This document shows, one piece after another, positions 37,721 to 47,663 of a stretch of 64,000 nt of DNA; the stretch's first letter is position 1; each line of letters begins with the position of its first letter. The position numbers and the translations under genes are program-made. The notes under the pieces were generated by a model. It worked only from the letters and a program-made list of their open reading frames with translations. It did not search any database and was not told the origin of the DNA. This DNA is from Anaerolineae bacterium (GTDB lineage Bacteria; Chloroflexota; Anaerolineae; Aggregatilineales; Aggregatilineaceae), in assembly GCA_027494015.1 (NCBI GenBank), contig JAOSJP010000023.1, positions 124,001 through 188,000 of the forward strand, read 5' to 3'.

Positions 37721-37795
37721 CACCCTCACCCCCTGGCTCCCTCGCCGTTAACGGCGAGAGGCAAACTGAGCGGAGCGAAACGGGGGTGAGGAGAA
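37721..37795. repeat. Divergent R1 core repeat
   Basis: CCTCACCCCCTGGCTCCCTC, then GCCGTTAACGGC, then GGGGGTGAGG form an imperfect palindrome of about 75 bp. It lies in the 178-bp gap between two genes of the signalling cluster, so it may affect readthrough. Confidence 0.55.
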
Positions 37796-37819
37796 TCATC
37801 ACGGTGCCTCCCGGCGACA

Positions 37820-38884
37820 TCACTCCTGAGCGCTCAGGAAATCGAGCGTATAGGCCGCCTCTACATCGAGCGGCGCGGTCAGCAGGCCCAGATCGAGCAG
37901 CGTCTGATGCGTGAACGTCCAGTTGTCGTCGTCCATTATGCCCGGCTGCCCGCCGGCGGGCACCAGCAGCGGGATGGATGACTGCATCCCCAGCAGGTGA
38001 ACCTCGCGGTCTTCGGCGTAGGGCTGACCGTAGGTGGACTTCAGAAAGGCCTCCACCGCCTGGTCAGGCTGCTCGACAGCCCACTGCGTGCCCTTCATCG
38101 TCGCCTGCAGGAATGCGCGCACCATGTCGGGCTGGCTGGCGATCAGGTCTTCGGTGGTGAAGATGACGCTGCTGTAAATGTCAATGCCGTAGTCGCTGAC
38201 CATGATGAAATTCGCTTCAGGATCGCGCTGGCGCACCTGCACGCCCTCGGTCGTCACGAAACCGGCCAGCACCTCAGCCTCGTCCGTGAACAGGGGGTTG
38301 CTGGTGAAGTCGGTGCGCATCGTTTCCTGAATCTGCGCCCGGTCAATGCCCTGCGCGGCCAGCAGCGCCTCGTAGGCCAGCCCGACGGTGGCGTTGGTCG
38401 GCTGCGTGGAGACGCGGTGCCCGACCAGGTCCTGGGGCCGGGTGATGCCGCTCTCCGACAGGGCGATCAGCACCACCGGGCTGCGCTGATAGATCGTGGC
38501 AACGGCGACGATGGGCGCGCCCTCAGCGCGGTGCGCCAGCAACACGTGCGCTCCGGTCACGCCGAAGTCGGCTTTGCCGTCCAGCACCGCCTGCACCGGG
38601 TCAATGAACGCGCCGCTCTCGTCGAAGCCGCCGCCGTCCAGGCGTACCTCCAGGCCAGCGTCGCGGTAGTAGCCCTGCTGCTCGGCGACATAGAAGCCAA
38701 TGAACTCCACGTTGTGCACCCACGAGAACTGGATGCTGGTCTGGGTGAGGCTGGCGGGCGGCTGCGTTCCGCCAGACGGCTTATTGTCGCCATTCTTATC
38801 ATCGTCCCCACAGGCGGCCAACGCAGCGACCAGCAAGACGACCAGAAGAAACAACCCCACACGGCGAAGTGAACGGACTGGCAT
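37820..38884 (-). CDS. NMT1/THI5-like solute-binding lipoprotein
   Basis: 354 residues, lipobox ALAAC. The fold of SsuA/THI5-type periplasmic binding proteins is visible: IQFSWVHNVEFIGFYVAEQQGYYRDAGLEVRL, then QAVLDGKADFGVTGAHVLLAHRAEGAPIVAVATIYQRSPVVLIAL, and LVGHRVSTQPTNATVGLAYEALL. Such proteins bind hydroxymethylpyrimidine-like, sulfonate or aromatic ligands and normally feed an ABC transporter. No permease or ATPase is in the cluster; it lies between two sensor genes (48 nt after the GAF sensor). A role as the ligand-binding partner of the sensors is inferred. Confidence 0.88.
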   Translation of the reverse strand: MPVRSLRRVGLFLLVVLLVAALAACGDDDKNGDNKPSGGTQPPASLTQTSIQFSWVHNVEFIGFYVAEQQGYYRDAGLEVRLDGGGFDESGAFIDPVQAVLDGKADFGVTGAHVLLAHRAEGAPIVAVATIYQRSPVVLIALSESGITRPQDLVGHRVSTQPTNATVGLAYEALLAAQGIDRAQIQETMRTDFTSNPLFTDEAEVLAGFVTTEGVQVRQRDPEANFIMVSDYGIDIYSSVIFTTEDLIASQPDMVRAFLQATMKGTQWAVEQPDQAVEAFLKSTYGQPYAEDREVHLLGMQSSIPLLVPAGGQPGIMDDDNWTFTHQTLLDLGLLTAPLDVEAAYTLDFLSAQE

Positions 38885-38932
38885 CAGTTTTCCCTCCTAT
38901 ACCGGACGCCCACGCGCCCGGCTGACCGGCCA

Positions 38933-40711
38933 TCATTGGGCCGGGACAGACTCCTCAGATTGCCCGGCGTGCCCGTCGGCGTCGTCAGAGGCCAGCTTCA
39001 GCTCGATGGCCGTGTGCGGCACGCGCAGCGCCTTGCCCAGCTCGCGCGCTGTGGTGTGGATCAGCTCGTCGAGGCTGGTGGCGCGCTGAATCTGCTCGGC
39101 GATGACGTTGAGCGTCTGCTCGTGGCGGGTGGCCCGCTCTACGCCGCGGAACAGGCGGGCGTTCTCCAGCGCGACGGCGATCTGGCTGGCCAGCGTCATG
39201 AACACGTCCAGCAGGTCCGGCCCGAAGCGATCCTCCACGTCCGCCTGCACGTCGAGCACGCCCAGCACGCGCTTCCCCGCCACCAACGGGAAAGCCGCCT
39301 CTGAGCGCGTGTCGGGCAGCAGCGGGTTGGGCAGGAAGTTGGGGTCTTGCGTTGTGTCGGCCACGATCACTGGCTGGTTTTCGCGGGCGGCGCGAGCCAC
39401 CAGGCTGCGCGCGCGCAGGGAGATGCTGTGCCCGCGCGCGAGCATCACCCGGCCTGGCTCGCCGGCGCCCGCCGCCAGCAGCAGCGCATCGCGTTCCTCG
39501 TTGAGCAGGTAGACATGCGCGTGATAGAGGTCGAAGCTCTCTTTGGTCAGCTCGACAATCTGCGGCAGCAGCTCGTCCGGGTCGAGGATGGCCGCCGCTT
39601 GCTGCGCCACGGTTGACGCCACGCGCAGGTCATGGGTGCGGGCTTCCACGCGGTCTTCCAGCGCGCCGACCAGCGCGCCAAGCTGCCCGGCCATGTCGTT
39701 CAGCGCGCGGGCTGCCGTGCCGATCTCCACGCCGCCGGATTCCGGGGCGCGCGTCGCCAGGTTGCCAGCGCCCAGCGCGCGCGCCGCGCCAGCCAAAGCC
39801 GCCAGCGGGCGCGTGACGCGGGCCACGATCAGCAGACCGATCACCGCCACGCCCAGGACCGTTGCGGCCAACACGATGACGGTGGTCCTCAGCACGTCAT
39901 AAGCAGGCCGGTACGCTTCGGAGGTGGGAAGCTCGGCCACCACTGTGAACGCCTGATCCCCTAACCGCACGCGCTCATAGGCCAGCACCACATCGCTGCC
40001 GCTGAGGCCAGTGGTCTCGCCGAAACTGTCCGGCACGGCGAACTCGGTGCCGCGCAGCACGATGGAGGGGTTGCGGTGAGCCACCACGCGGCTCTGCGCG
40101 TCCACCACATACACGTCCTGGCCCCTGGCAACGGGCAGATCGGCAATCAGGTTCCAGACCGGCTTGAGCCGGACGGTGGCAGCGAACACCAACCGCACCT
40201 CGCCGGAGCGCAGGTCTACCAGCGGCAGAGACATCTCCATCAACGGCTCGCCGGTCGCCGCCTCGATGCGCACCGGGCCGTAGTAGGCCGTCTGCTGCGT
40301 CGCTGGCACGCGGAAGACATCCTCGCTGGCGCGGTTGGCGAGATCGGCGGGGGACACTACAGCGCGCTGGGCCACGCGCATCAATTCCTGCCCATCCGGG
40401 TCGAGCAGGGCCAGCTCGGTGAAAACGCGGTCATAAGCCAGCAGGTCCGACAGCGCTGCCGCCTGCTCTTCGGCGGGCAGGTCGAGCAGCCCGCCAACCT
40501 GCGCCACCAGCTCCAGCGAGCGGGTGCGCTCGGCCAGGAACTGCTCCACTTCGCCCGCCACGCGCCGGGCGACCTCGGCCTGCAGGTCTTGCGACTGTTC
40601 GCGCTGCGCGGTGAAGCTGCGCGCGGTGGCCACGCCGCCGGCGATCAGCGTCGGCACCACGGCCAGCACGATCATGATCAGGGTCAGTCGTCCACGTAGG
40701 CTCTTGAGCAT
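38933..40711 (-). CDS. Membrane sensor with HAMP and GAF domains but no transmitter
   Basis: 592 residues. Membrane segments at about 10-30 and 272-295 flank a dCache-type extracytoplasmic domain (VFTELALLDPDGQELMRVAQ, YYGPVRIEAATGEPLMEMSLPLVD, QDVYVVDAQSRVVAHRNPSI). A HAMP domain (RPLAALAGAARALGAGNLATR), a coiled coil and a GAF domain (about 370-525; FLPNPLLPDTRSEAAFPLVAG) follow. A 60-residue tail, TRHEQTLNVIAEQIQRATSLDEL, ends IELKLAS. This resembles the start of a second GAF-adjacent helix and stops before any kinase, cyclase or phosphatase domain. It shares close GAF sequence with the kinase at 34378, so the two may heteromerise (inference). Confidence 0.87.
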   Translation of the reverse strand: MLKSLRGRLTLIMIVLAVVPTLIAGGVATARSFTAQREQSQDLQAEVARRVAGEVEQFLAERTRSLELVAQVGGLLDLPAEEQAAALSDLLAYDRVFTELALLDPDGQELMRVAQRAVVSPADLANRASEDVFRVPATQQTAYYGPVRIEAATGEPLMEMSLPLVDLRSGEVRLVFAATVRLKPVWNLIADLPVARGQDVYVVDAQSRVVAHRNPSIVLRGTEFAVPDSFGETTGLSGSDVVLAYERVRLGDQAFTVVAELPTSEAYRPAYDVLRTTVIVLAATVLGVAVIGLLIVARVTRPLAALAGAARALGAGNLATRAPESGGVEIGTAARALNDMAGQLGALVGALEDRVEARTHDLRVASTVAQQAAAILDPDELLPQIVELTKESFDLYHAHVYLLNEERDALLLAAGAGEPGRVMLARGHSISLRARSLVARAARENQPVIVADTTQDPNFLPNPLLPDTRSEAAFPLVAGKRVLGVLDVQADVEDRFGPDLLDVFMTLASQIAVALENARLFRGVERATRHEQTLNVIAEQIQRATSLDELIHTTARELGKALRVPHTAIELKLASDDADGHAGQSEESVPAQ

Positions 40712-40774
40712 ACCGCTTCTCCGATCAGGGCCGGGCCGCTGGCAGCGCCTCGCGCTCCCCCGCGCCGCCGGACA

Positions 40775-41783
40775 TCACTGCGTCGCCGGGCGGAGGATCG
40801 TGTCGGCCTGGCTGAGCACGGCGGTGGGCACCTCAATGCCCAGCGCCGCCGCCGTCTCCAGATTGACCATCAGCGCAAAATCGAGCGATTCAACGGGCAG
40901 GTCGCCGGGGCTGGTTCCGCGCAGCACCTGCGCCGCCAGCCGCGCCACCTGCTCGCCCGCCGGGTAGAACTCCACGCCGTAGCTGAGCAGCACGTTGTCC
41001 GTCTCCGGGATGCTGGGCGTAGAGAAGGGCACGCGCCGCGCCATTGCTGCGGCGGCGAACTCAACGGCGAAATCGTTGGTCGTCACATCGGGCAGGATGA
41101 CGATCACATCCACGTCATCGGGGATTTCGGCGATGGCCTGGCGCACTTCGTCGGGCGTGTGGACTTCGCGCAGCAGCAGCTCCAGGCCGAGCGGATCGGT
41201 CACGGTGCGCACGTCTTCCAGCGCCGACTGCACCGCCTGGATGTCTCGTGTCCAGCGGCAGATACACACGCTGCATATCGGGCAGCACCTGCTTGAGAAT
41301 CTGCAAGCGGCGCGAGTCCGGGTTGGCGTCGGAGACGCCGGTCATATTGCCGCCGGGCTGGGGCCAGCTTGCCACGAAGCCCGCGCCCACCGGGTCAGTG
41401 ACCAGCGTGAAGATGATCGGGATGGTCTTGCTGGCGGACTGGGCGGCCAGCGCCCCCGGCGTGGTGATGGCGAAGATCAAGTCCACATCGTGCTCGACCA
41501 GGGTTTGGGCATAGGTCGCCAACCCCTCGCCGAAATTGCCAACTGGCCCATCGTATTCGTAGGCGATGTTCTGCCCCTCGACATAGCCCAGCGCGGCCAT
41601 GCCGGTCTTGAAGCCTTCAACGGACGGGTCAAAGAGGTCAATCGGATTGAGGATGCCTATCTTGAACTGCTTCTGGGTGCTGTCATCATCGCCGCCACAG
41701 GCAGCCAGCCCCAGCGCCAGCAGCATTACTACCACCCACATCCCTGACCAGTAGGGTTGCTTCCGTGCTGTGTGATGAGACAT
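40775..41783 (-). pseudogene. ABC_sub_bind (TrpX-like) solute-binding lipoprotein, frameshifted
   Basis: The first frame (ATG 41783) has a signal peptide with lipobox LAACG, then FKIGILNPIDLFDPSVEGFKTGM and IPIIFTLVTDPVGAGFVAS, PGGNMTGVSD, the ABC_sub_bind (DUF534/TrpX) signature. It breaks near 41244-41248 after RVYLPLDT. The second frame continues DIQAVQSALEDV, VDVIVILPDVTTND, VPFSTPSIPE and VLLSYGVEFYPAGEQVARLAAQVL to 40775. Removing one base restores about 335 residues. It is the first gene of the signalling cluster and has its own promoter. The family binds amino acids or similar ligands for ABC uptake, but no transporter gene is present. Decay versus sequencing error cannot be decided here. 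Confidence 0.87.
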
Positions 41784-41911
41784 TGGCTCTCTCACCTTTT
41801 CCGGCTGAAGGGCGCTTCCAGCGCCTGCGACCCCGGCCAGCCCTCTGGCAGGCAATGGCGTCGGAGGGCCGGCTCGTGGGGAATCCTGCGAGGTCCACAA
41901 GAGACGTTTTC

Positions 41912-41940
41912 ACTATGGCATAACATGAAGGCGAAGTCAA
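41912..41940 (-). promoter_or_regulatory. Promoter of the signalling cluster
   Basis: On the minus strand TTGACT and CATAGT are 17 bp apart. The predicted start near 41905 gives a leader of about 120 nt before ATG 41783. Confidence 0.6.
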
Positions 41941-42007
41941 CGAAGCATTGAGCGCTCTACACACTTTTCATAAATTTTTCAGTTGCGCCGCCTCATCTCA
42001 CCCCCGC

Positions 42008-42269
42008 TCTCCAACGTGGAGGGTCGGACAAATAAGATTGCATTGACGGCTAACGATAGATCGCGGAAGAACAATTCAAGGGGAGAAACGAGCCAAGAAG
42101 GCGACTTCGCGAAGCCGGTTGTAGGGGCGGGTTTGCAAACCCGCCCCTACAGGCCCTGCCAGGCTGCTGAGCTTCTCGCTCAAGCCGCCCGTTTCTTCCG
42201 TTGATTACAATCGCTTGTCGTTATGCTAAATCAACACTGTCTAATATGTCCGTCCCTCCACGGTGGAGA
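42008..42269. repeat. 262-bp palindromic element carrying an R2 copy
   Basis: The ends TCTCCAACGTGGAGGGTCGG-ACA and TGT-CCGTCCCTCCACGGTGGAGA are inverted repeats matching at 21 of 23 positions. Inside, AACGATAGATCGCGGAAGAA and its near-complement TTCTTCCGTTGATT extend the symmetry. The centre carries an R2 palindrome at 42121. The element abuts an R1-type arm (GGGGGCGAGCCGAGTG, GCTGGGGGTGAGG) on its right. No open frame of note is inside. Confidence 0.6.
42121..42150. repeat. R2 palindrome, copy 3
   Basis: Identical to the copy at 7660: arms GTAGGGGCGGGTTTG / CAAACCCGCCCCTAC. Confidence 0.85.
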
Positions 42270-42427
42270 GGGGGCGAGCCGAGTGCAGCAAGGCTGGGGG
42301 TGAGGTAGAACAACACGCACGTTTGATGCGATTGCTCTCACACCTGGGCAAATCGCACAATAGCCCGGCGGGGCGGCCTGGTATAATGGCCTCTCCATCG
42401 CTGGTCTCAGCCTGACGAGTAAGCACC

Positions 42428-43777
<1,350 letters not shown>

Positions 43778-43796
43778 GCAAACTCGGCGTATAATT

Positions 43797-44068
43797 GGTT
43801 GCTGGTTATTGGTTGTTGGTTATTGGCTGTTGGTAATTGGTTCGACTGTCTGCCGGAATAACGCAGCCACTATAGTGGTTATTGTTATTGGTTATTGGTT
43901 ATTAGTTATTGGTTGTTGGTTGCTGGCCCGACTGTCTGCCGGAATAACGCAGCCACTATGCGGTTATTGGTTATTGGTAGAACTGCATGAAGCGAAGCGC
44001 CCTTCACCACAAACCAACAACCAACCACCAACCACCAACCACCAATCACCAACAACCAACAACCCGGT
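43797..44068. repeat. Long inverted heptanucleotide arrays with internal duplication (R4 family)
   Basis: Left arrays of GGTTATT/GGTTGTT/GGTTGCT units occupy 43797-43838, 43877-43926 and 43962-43978. The right array of ACCAACA/ACCAACC/ACCAATC units occupies 44006-44061. Between left arrays the stretch CGACTGTCTGCCGGAATAAC followed by GCAGCCACTAT occurs twice (from 43843 and from 43929), showing an 86-bp duplication. The array fills the gap between the GS-like gene and the PucR gene. Confidence 0.75.
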
Positions 44069-44085
44069 CTGTTGCGAGGATCGCC

Positions 44086-45699
44086 GTGCCAGCCCCATCC
44101 CGCTCCACCATTCGCGCGCTGCTGCGCATGGCGCTGCCCGTCGGCACGACCATCGTCGCCGGGCACCAGGGGGCCGACCGCCCCGTCACCTGGGTGCATG
44201 TGCTCAACACGCGCCCGCCCGCCTTCCCAGAGTTGCGCGGCGGCGAATTGGCGCTGCTCTCGCTGGACGCCATGCATCTGCTGAGCGACAAGCTCACCCT
44301 CGTCGGCCTGATCCGCGACCTGGCCGAGATGGCCGTCAGCGGCATCGGCGTGCTGGGCGAGATCGGGCCGCCCGCCCCGGAGGCCGCCGACGAGCTGGGC
44401 GTCGCGCTGCTGCGCCTGCCCGACACGGCCCAGTTGCGCAACGTCGAGCGCGATGTCGCCCAGGTGCTGCTCGGCACGCCGCCCTCGCCCGAACAGCGCG
44501 GTCACGAGATCCGCGAGCAGCTTCTCCAGCTTTCCACCGAGAATCGCGGCCTGGAGGCGCTCAGCGAAGTCATCGCCGCGATGGTCGGCAAGACGGTGGT
44601 GGTGCAAGACAAGCGGCTGCACCCATTGGCCGCCGCCGGCGCGCTGACCGAGTCGCGGCTGTGGCCAGACATCGAGGACGCCCTCTACGACACCAATCCG
44701 CTGCCCGCCCTGTTCCGCGACCGCGTGGAGGTGGCCCAGGCCAGCCCGGACCCGGTGGCTATTCCCCTGCCGAACCTGGGCATGCAGCGCCTCGTCGCGC
44801 CCATCGTCGCCGGCAAGATGGGGCGCGGCTTTCTCTCGCTGGTCTTCCCCAGGGACGAGCCATACGACACGCTGGACTTGCTGATCACGCGGCACGGCGC
44901 GGCGGTGTGCGCGCTGGAAATGGCCAAAGAGAAGGCCATCCGCGAGGCCCAGAAGCGTGTGCAGGGCAACGTGCTGGAGCAGTTCCTCGGCGGGATAATC
45001 AACGAGAGCGAGGCGCTGCTGCGCCTGACCCGCCTGGGCTACCAACCCGATGAGCGCTATACGACGCTCTATATCAGCGGCGTGCGCGAGAACACGCCCA
45101 CCGCCCGCCAGATCGAGGCGCTGTGCAACGAGCAGGCCGGGGCGCTCGGCTTCGGCGCGCTGGTGCAGCCCTACGGCAGCGCGGTGATCGTCTTCTGCGA
45201 GGGCGATGAAAGCGCCGCCCGCGACCTGGCCCTGGCCGTGCAGGGCCGCGTCGAAGAGCGCTACGAGGCGGCGGTCGCCTGCGGGGTGGGCCAGTGTGCC
45301 GGCGACCTGCGCGCCTGGCGCGAGAGCTTCGAGCAGGCCCGCGCCGCGCACCGCACCGCCCTGCAATGGCGGCTGAGCGCTCCGCTCGCCTTCAACGAGA
45401 TGGGCGTCTACCGGCTGCTGTCGCTGCTGGTCGGCTCGACGGAATTGAGCCGCTTCTACCGCGAGACGCTCGGCGAGCTGGCCAACGCCACCCCGCAGAA
45501 CGCCGAGTTCATCGCCACGCTCGAAGCGTTCTTCGAGGAGCACGGCAATCTGACGCGCACCGCCAAGCGCCTGCACATCCACCGCAACACGCTGCTCTAC
45601 CGCATGGATCGCATCAAAGAGATCAGCGGGCTGGACATGGACAACCCGGAGACGCGGCTGGCCGTGCACCTGGCCCTGCGCATCCGGCGGATTCTGTAG
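44086..45699 (+). CDS. PucR-family transcriptional regulator
   Basis: 537 residues, start GTG 44086 with GAGGA upstream; the longer frame into the repeats is rejected. The N-terminal PucR domain (about 1-130) contains LLRMALPVGTTIVAGHQGADRPVTWVHVLNT and GELALLSLD. A central GAF/GGDEF-like segment follows. The C-terminal HTH_30 is FFEEHGNLTRTAKRLHIHRNTLLYRMDRIKEISGLDMDNP. PucR regulators control purine, amino-acid or polyamine use. It follows the GS-like gene and precedes the oxidoreductase in the same direction, so it probably governs them. The signal ligand is unknown. Confidence 0.9.
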   Translation: MPAPSRSTIRALLRMALPVGTTIVAGHQGADRPVTWVHVLNTRPPAFPELRGGELALLSLDAMHLLSDKLTLVGLIRDLAEMAVSGIGVLGEIGPPAPEAADELGVALLRLPDTAQLRNVERDVAQVLLGTPPSPEQRGHEIREQLLQLSTENRGLEALSEVIAAMVGKTVVVQDKRLHPLAAAGALTESRLWPDIEDALYDTNPLPALFRDRVEVAQASPDPVAIPLPNLGMQRLVAPIVAGKMGRGFLSLVFPRDEPYDTLDLLITRHGAAVCALEMAKEKAIREAQKRVQGNVLEQFLGGIINESEALLRLTRLGYQPDERYTTLYISGVRENTPTARQIEALCNEQAGALGFGALVQPYGSAVIVFCEGDESAARDLALAVQGRVEERYEAAVACGVGQCAGDLRAWRESFEQARAAHRTALQWRLSAPLAFNEMGVYRLLSLLVGSTELSRFYRETLGELANATPQNAEFIATLEAFFEEHGNLTRTAKRLHIHRNTLLYRMDRIKEISGLDMDNPETRLAVHLALRIRRIL

Positions 45700-45749
45700 C
45701 TGTCACGCTGCGCTGGGCAAATCCGGCGCGCATCCACCAGGAGAATGTC

Positions 45750-46763
45750 ATGTCTGCACACACCCCCATCCGCCTGGCGCTGATCGGCGCCGGCATCTTC
45801 GCCCGCGACACGCACCTGCCTGCCCTGGCTGCGCTCGGCGACCTGTTCCGCATCACCGCCGTCTACAGCCGTACCCTGGCCAATGCCGAGGCGCTGGCTG
45901 CCCGGCTGCCCGCCCCCGCCGCCGCCTCCGACGATCTGGACGCTGTCCTGGCCCGCGACGACGTGGAGGCGGTCAATATCGTGCTGCCCATCCCCCAACT
46001 GCCGGACGCCGTCCGGCGGGCGCTGGAGGCGGGCAAGCACGTGATCAGCGAGAAGCCCGTCGCGCCGGACGTGGCAACCGGGCGGGCGCTGCTGGATCAC
46101 TACGCGGGACATGCCGACCGGGTGTGGATGGTCGGTGAGAACTACCGCTACGAGCCAACCTACCTGCGCGCGGCGGAGATCGTCGCTTCCGGCGCGATTG
46201 GCAGGCCGGGCGTGGCCGTGTGGCCGATCCAGATTGACATGACGCCCAGCAACAAGTACTACCACACGGCCTGGCGGCGCTCCAACACCTTCCCCGGCGG
46301 CTTCCTGCTGGACGGCGGCGTGCATCACGCGGCGGCGCTGCGCCTGATCCTGGGCGAGATCGCCAGCGTCAGCGCCATCACGAGCGTCATTCGCGGCGAC
46401 CTGCCGCCCTGGGATACGCTGCAGGCGGCCCTGGCCTTCGAGAGCGGCGTCAGCGGCGTCTACAGCCTCACTTATGCGTACAGCGCTCCCTGGAGCACCA
46501 CGCTCGACATCGTGGGCGACGCGGGGGCGCTGCGGGTGCGCCTCGGCGCGCTGGAGCTGACCAGCGGCGGGGCCACACAACAGATCGCGCTGCCCGCCCC
46601 GCGCGGCGTGGTGGAAGAGCTGCGCGCTTTCGCCGCCGCCATCCGCGACGGCGCGCCGCACCGCAACGCGCCCGCCCAGGCGGTGCAGGACGTGGCCGTG
46701 ATCGAGGCCATGCTGCGCTCGGCGGAGACGGGCGCGCGAACTGACGTGGCGCGCGTGGTATGA
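45750..46763 (+). CDS. Gfo/Idh/MocA family oxidoreductase
   Basis: 337 residues, ATG 45750 with AGGAG at good spacing. The N-terminal Rossmann motif is LIGAGIFARDTHLPAL. The conserved EKP is in KHVISEKPVAPD, which holds the catalytic Lys. The C-terminal domain has GGFLLDGGVHHAAALRLILGE, the H-H pair that contacts substrate in this family. It oxidises or reduces a sugar, inositol or related polyol with NAD(P). It lies 50 nt after the PucR gene. Confidence 0.9.
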   Translation: MSAHTPIRLALIGAGIFARDTHLPALAALGDLFRITAVYSRTLANAEALAARLPAPAAASDDLDAVLARDDVEAVNIVLPIPQLPDAVRRALEAGKHVISEKPVAPDVATGRALLDHYAGHADRVWMVGENYRYEPTYLRAAEIVASGAIGRPGVAVWPIQIDMTPSNKYYHTAWRRSNTFPGGFLLDGGVHHAAALRLILGEIASVSAITSVIRGDLPPWDTLQAALAFESGVSGVYSLTYAYSAPWSTTLDIVGDAGALRVRLGALELTSGGATQQIALPAPRGVVEELRAFAAAIRDGAPHRNAPAQAVQDVAVIEAMLRSAETGARTDVARVV

Positions 46764-46805
46764 CGTCTTTGGGCCTCACCCTTAATGAATTCACACATAC
46801 TTCAC

Positions 46806-46835
46806 TTGACCCCGCCGCATCTTGTAGCGTACACT
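46806..46835 (+). promoter_or_regulatory. Promoter upstream of the exported protein gene
   Basis: TTGACC and TACACT are spaced by 18 bp in an AT-richer stretch, 53 nt before ATG 46889. Confidence 0.55.
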
Positions 46836-46888
46836 TCATATATCTGTTCACAATTGTGGCTGCTTCGCGGCCAGGGGGTTTCGGAACC

Positions 46889-47581
46889 ATGAAGAAGCGT
46901 TATCTCTTGCTGTCGATCGTCGTGTTCTCTATGCTGGCTCTCTTGCCAGCGATTCATCCTGCGCAGGCGTTTACCACCAACATCCCGCCCAACATTGTCC
47001 TGGACTGCGCAGGCGTCACAGATTTTGGGTCCAGCTTCACTACCGATCGCGACAACACCGGCACGGGTGATGAGGCCTACACCGTCACTGGCACCGACGG
47101 TTATGGCAACGTGCTTTTCTTCTATTCCAGCCAGCGTCCCGTGGGCATCACTAGCGTCTTTGGCTCTGCTCTCTGGACTACCGCCCCTCTGGCCAATCCC
47201 CTGACGCTCCGGTTCGTCAGCCTGGCCGGCAACGGCTTCAGCGAGCAGCTTGTCATGGAACTCACCGGGGAATGTGACGGCTTGCCCTGGGTAGATGTCG
47301 CCTTGCCCGGCTGTGACGTGCTGATGCCCATCCCCAAGACGGCGGTCGGCGGCACCTTCGTGGCCGACGCGCCGGTCTACTGGGCGCCCGGCAAGCAGAC
47401 CAGCCCGCTGGTGACGATCAAGGCCGGCAACTCGGCGCGCGTCATCGGCCTGGACAGCACGGGCGAGTACTACCAGATCATCTGGGTGTGCGACTTCGTG
47501 TGGGTGCCCAGGGCGACGCTGGGGCCGAACTACGACGCCGTGTGGAACGGCGCGCCGCTGCCGACGGCGGTGGTGAACTGA
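46889..47581 (+). CDS. Exported protein of unknown function
   Basis: 230 residues. A classic signal peptide (MKKRYLLLSIVVFSMLALLP, cleavage near AQAFTT) is followed by a beta-rich domain with a Cys pair and DRDNTGTGDEAYTVTG. The last 85 residues look SH3-like: PVYWAPGKQTSPLVTIKAGNSARVIGLDSTGEYYQIIWVCDFVWVPRA. I do not recognise the first domain. Four to five Cys in a secreted protein suggest disulfides. It is convergent with the NarL-type kinase gene, with the R2 palindrome between. Confidence 0.75.
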   Translation: MKKRYLLLSIVVFSMLALLPAIHPAQAFTTNIPPNIVLDCAGVTDFGSSFTTDRDNTGTGDEAYTVTGTDGYGNVLFFYSSQRPVGITSVFGSALWTTAPLANPLTLRFVSLAGNGFSEQLVMELTGECDGLPWVDVALPGCDVLMPIPKTAVGGTFVADAPVYWAPGKQTSPLVTIKAGNSARVIGLDSTGEYYQIIWVCDFVWVPRATLGPNYDAVWNGAPLPTAVVN

Positions 47582-47607
47582 GCTATTCAGAGATAGCGCA
47601 ACAGGGG

Positions 47608-47637
47608 GTAGGGGCGGGTTTCGAAACCCGCCCCTAC
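47608..47637. repeat. R2 palindrome, copy 4; possible bidirectional terminator
   Basis: Perfect 30-bp palindrome with arms GTAGGGGCGGGTTTC / GAAACCCGCCCCTAC, 27 nt after one stop codon (47581) and 27 nt from the other (47664) between convergent genes. Confidence 0.75.
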
Positions 47638-47663
47638 GTTGTATCTGGCGTGTTGTGATCCGC

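Noticed and set aside
43797..44068. Possible CRISPR array
   Set aside because: The repeats are 7 bp, contiguous and degenerate, with no spacers; no cas genes are in the window.
43906..45669. 587-codon minus-strand frame
   Set aside because: Shadow of the PucR regulator, running into heptad repeats; no domain recognised.
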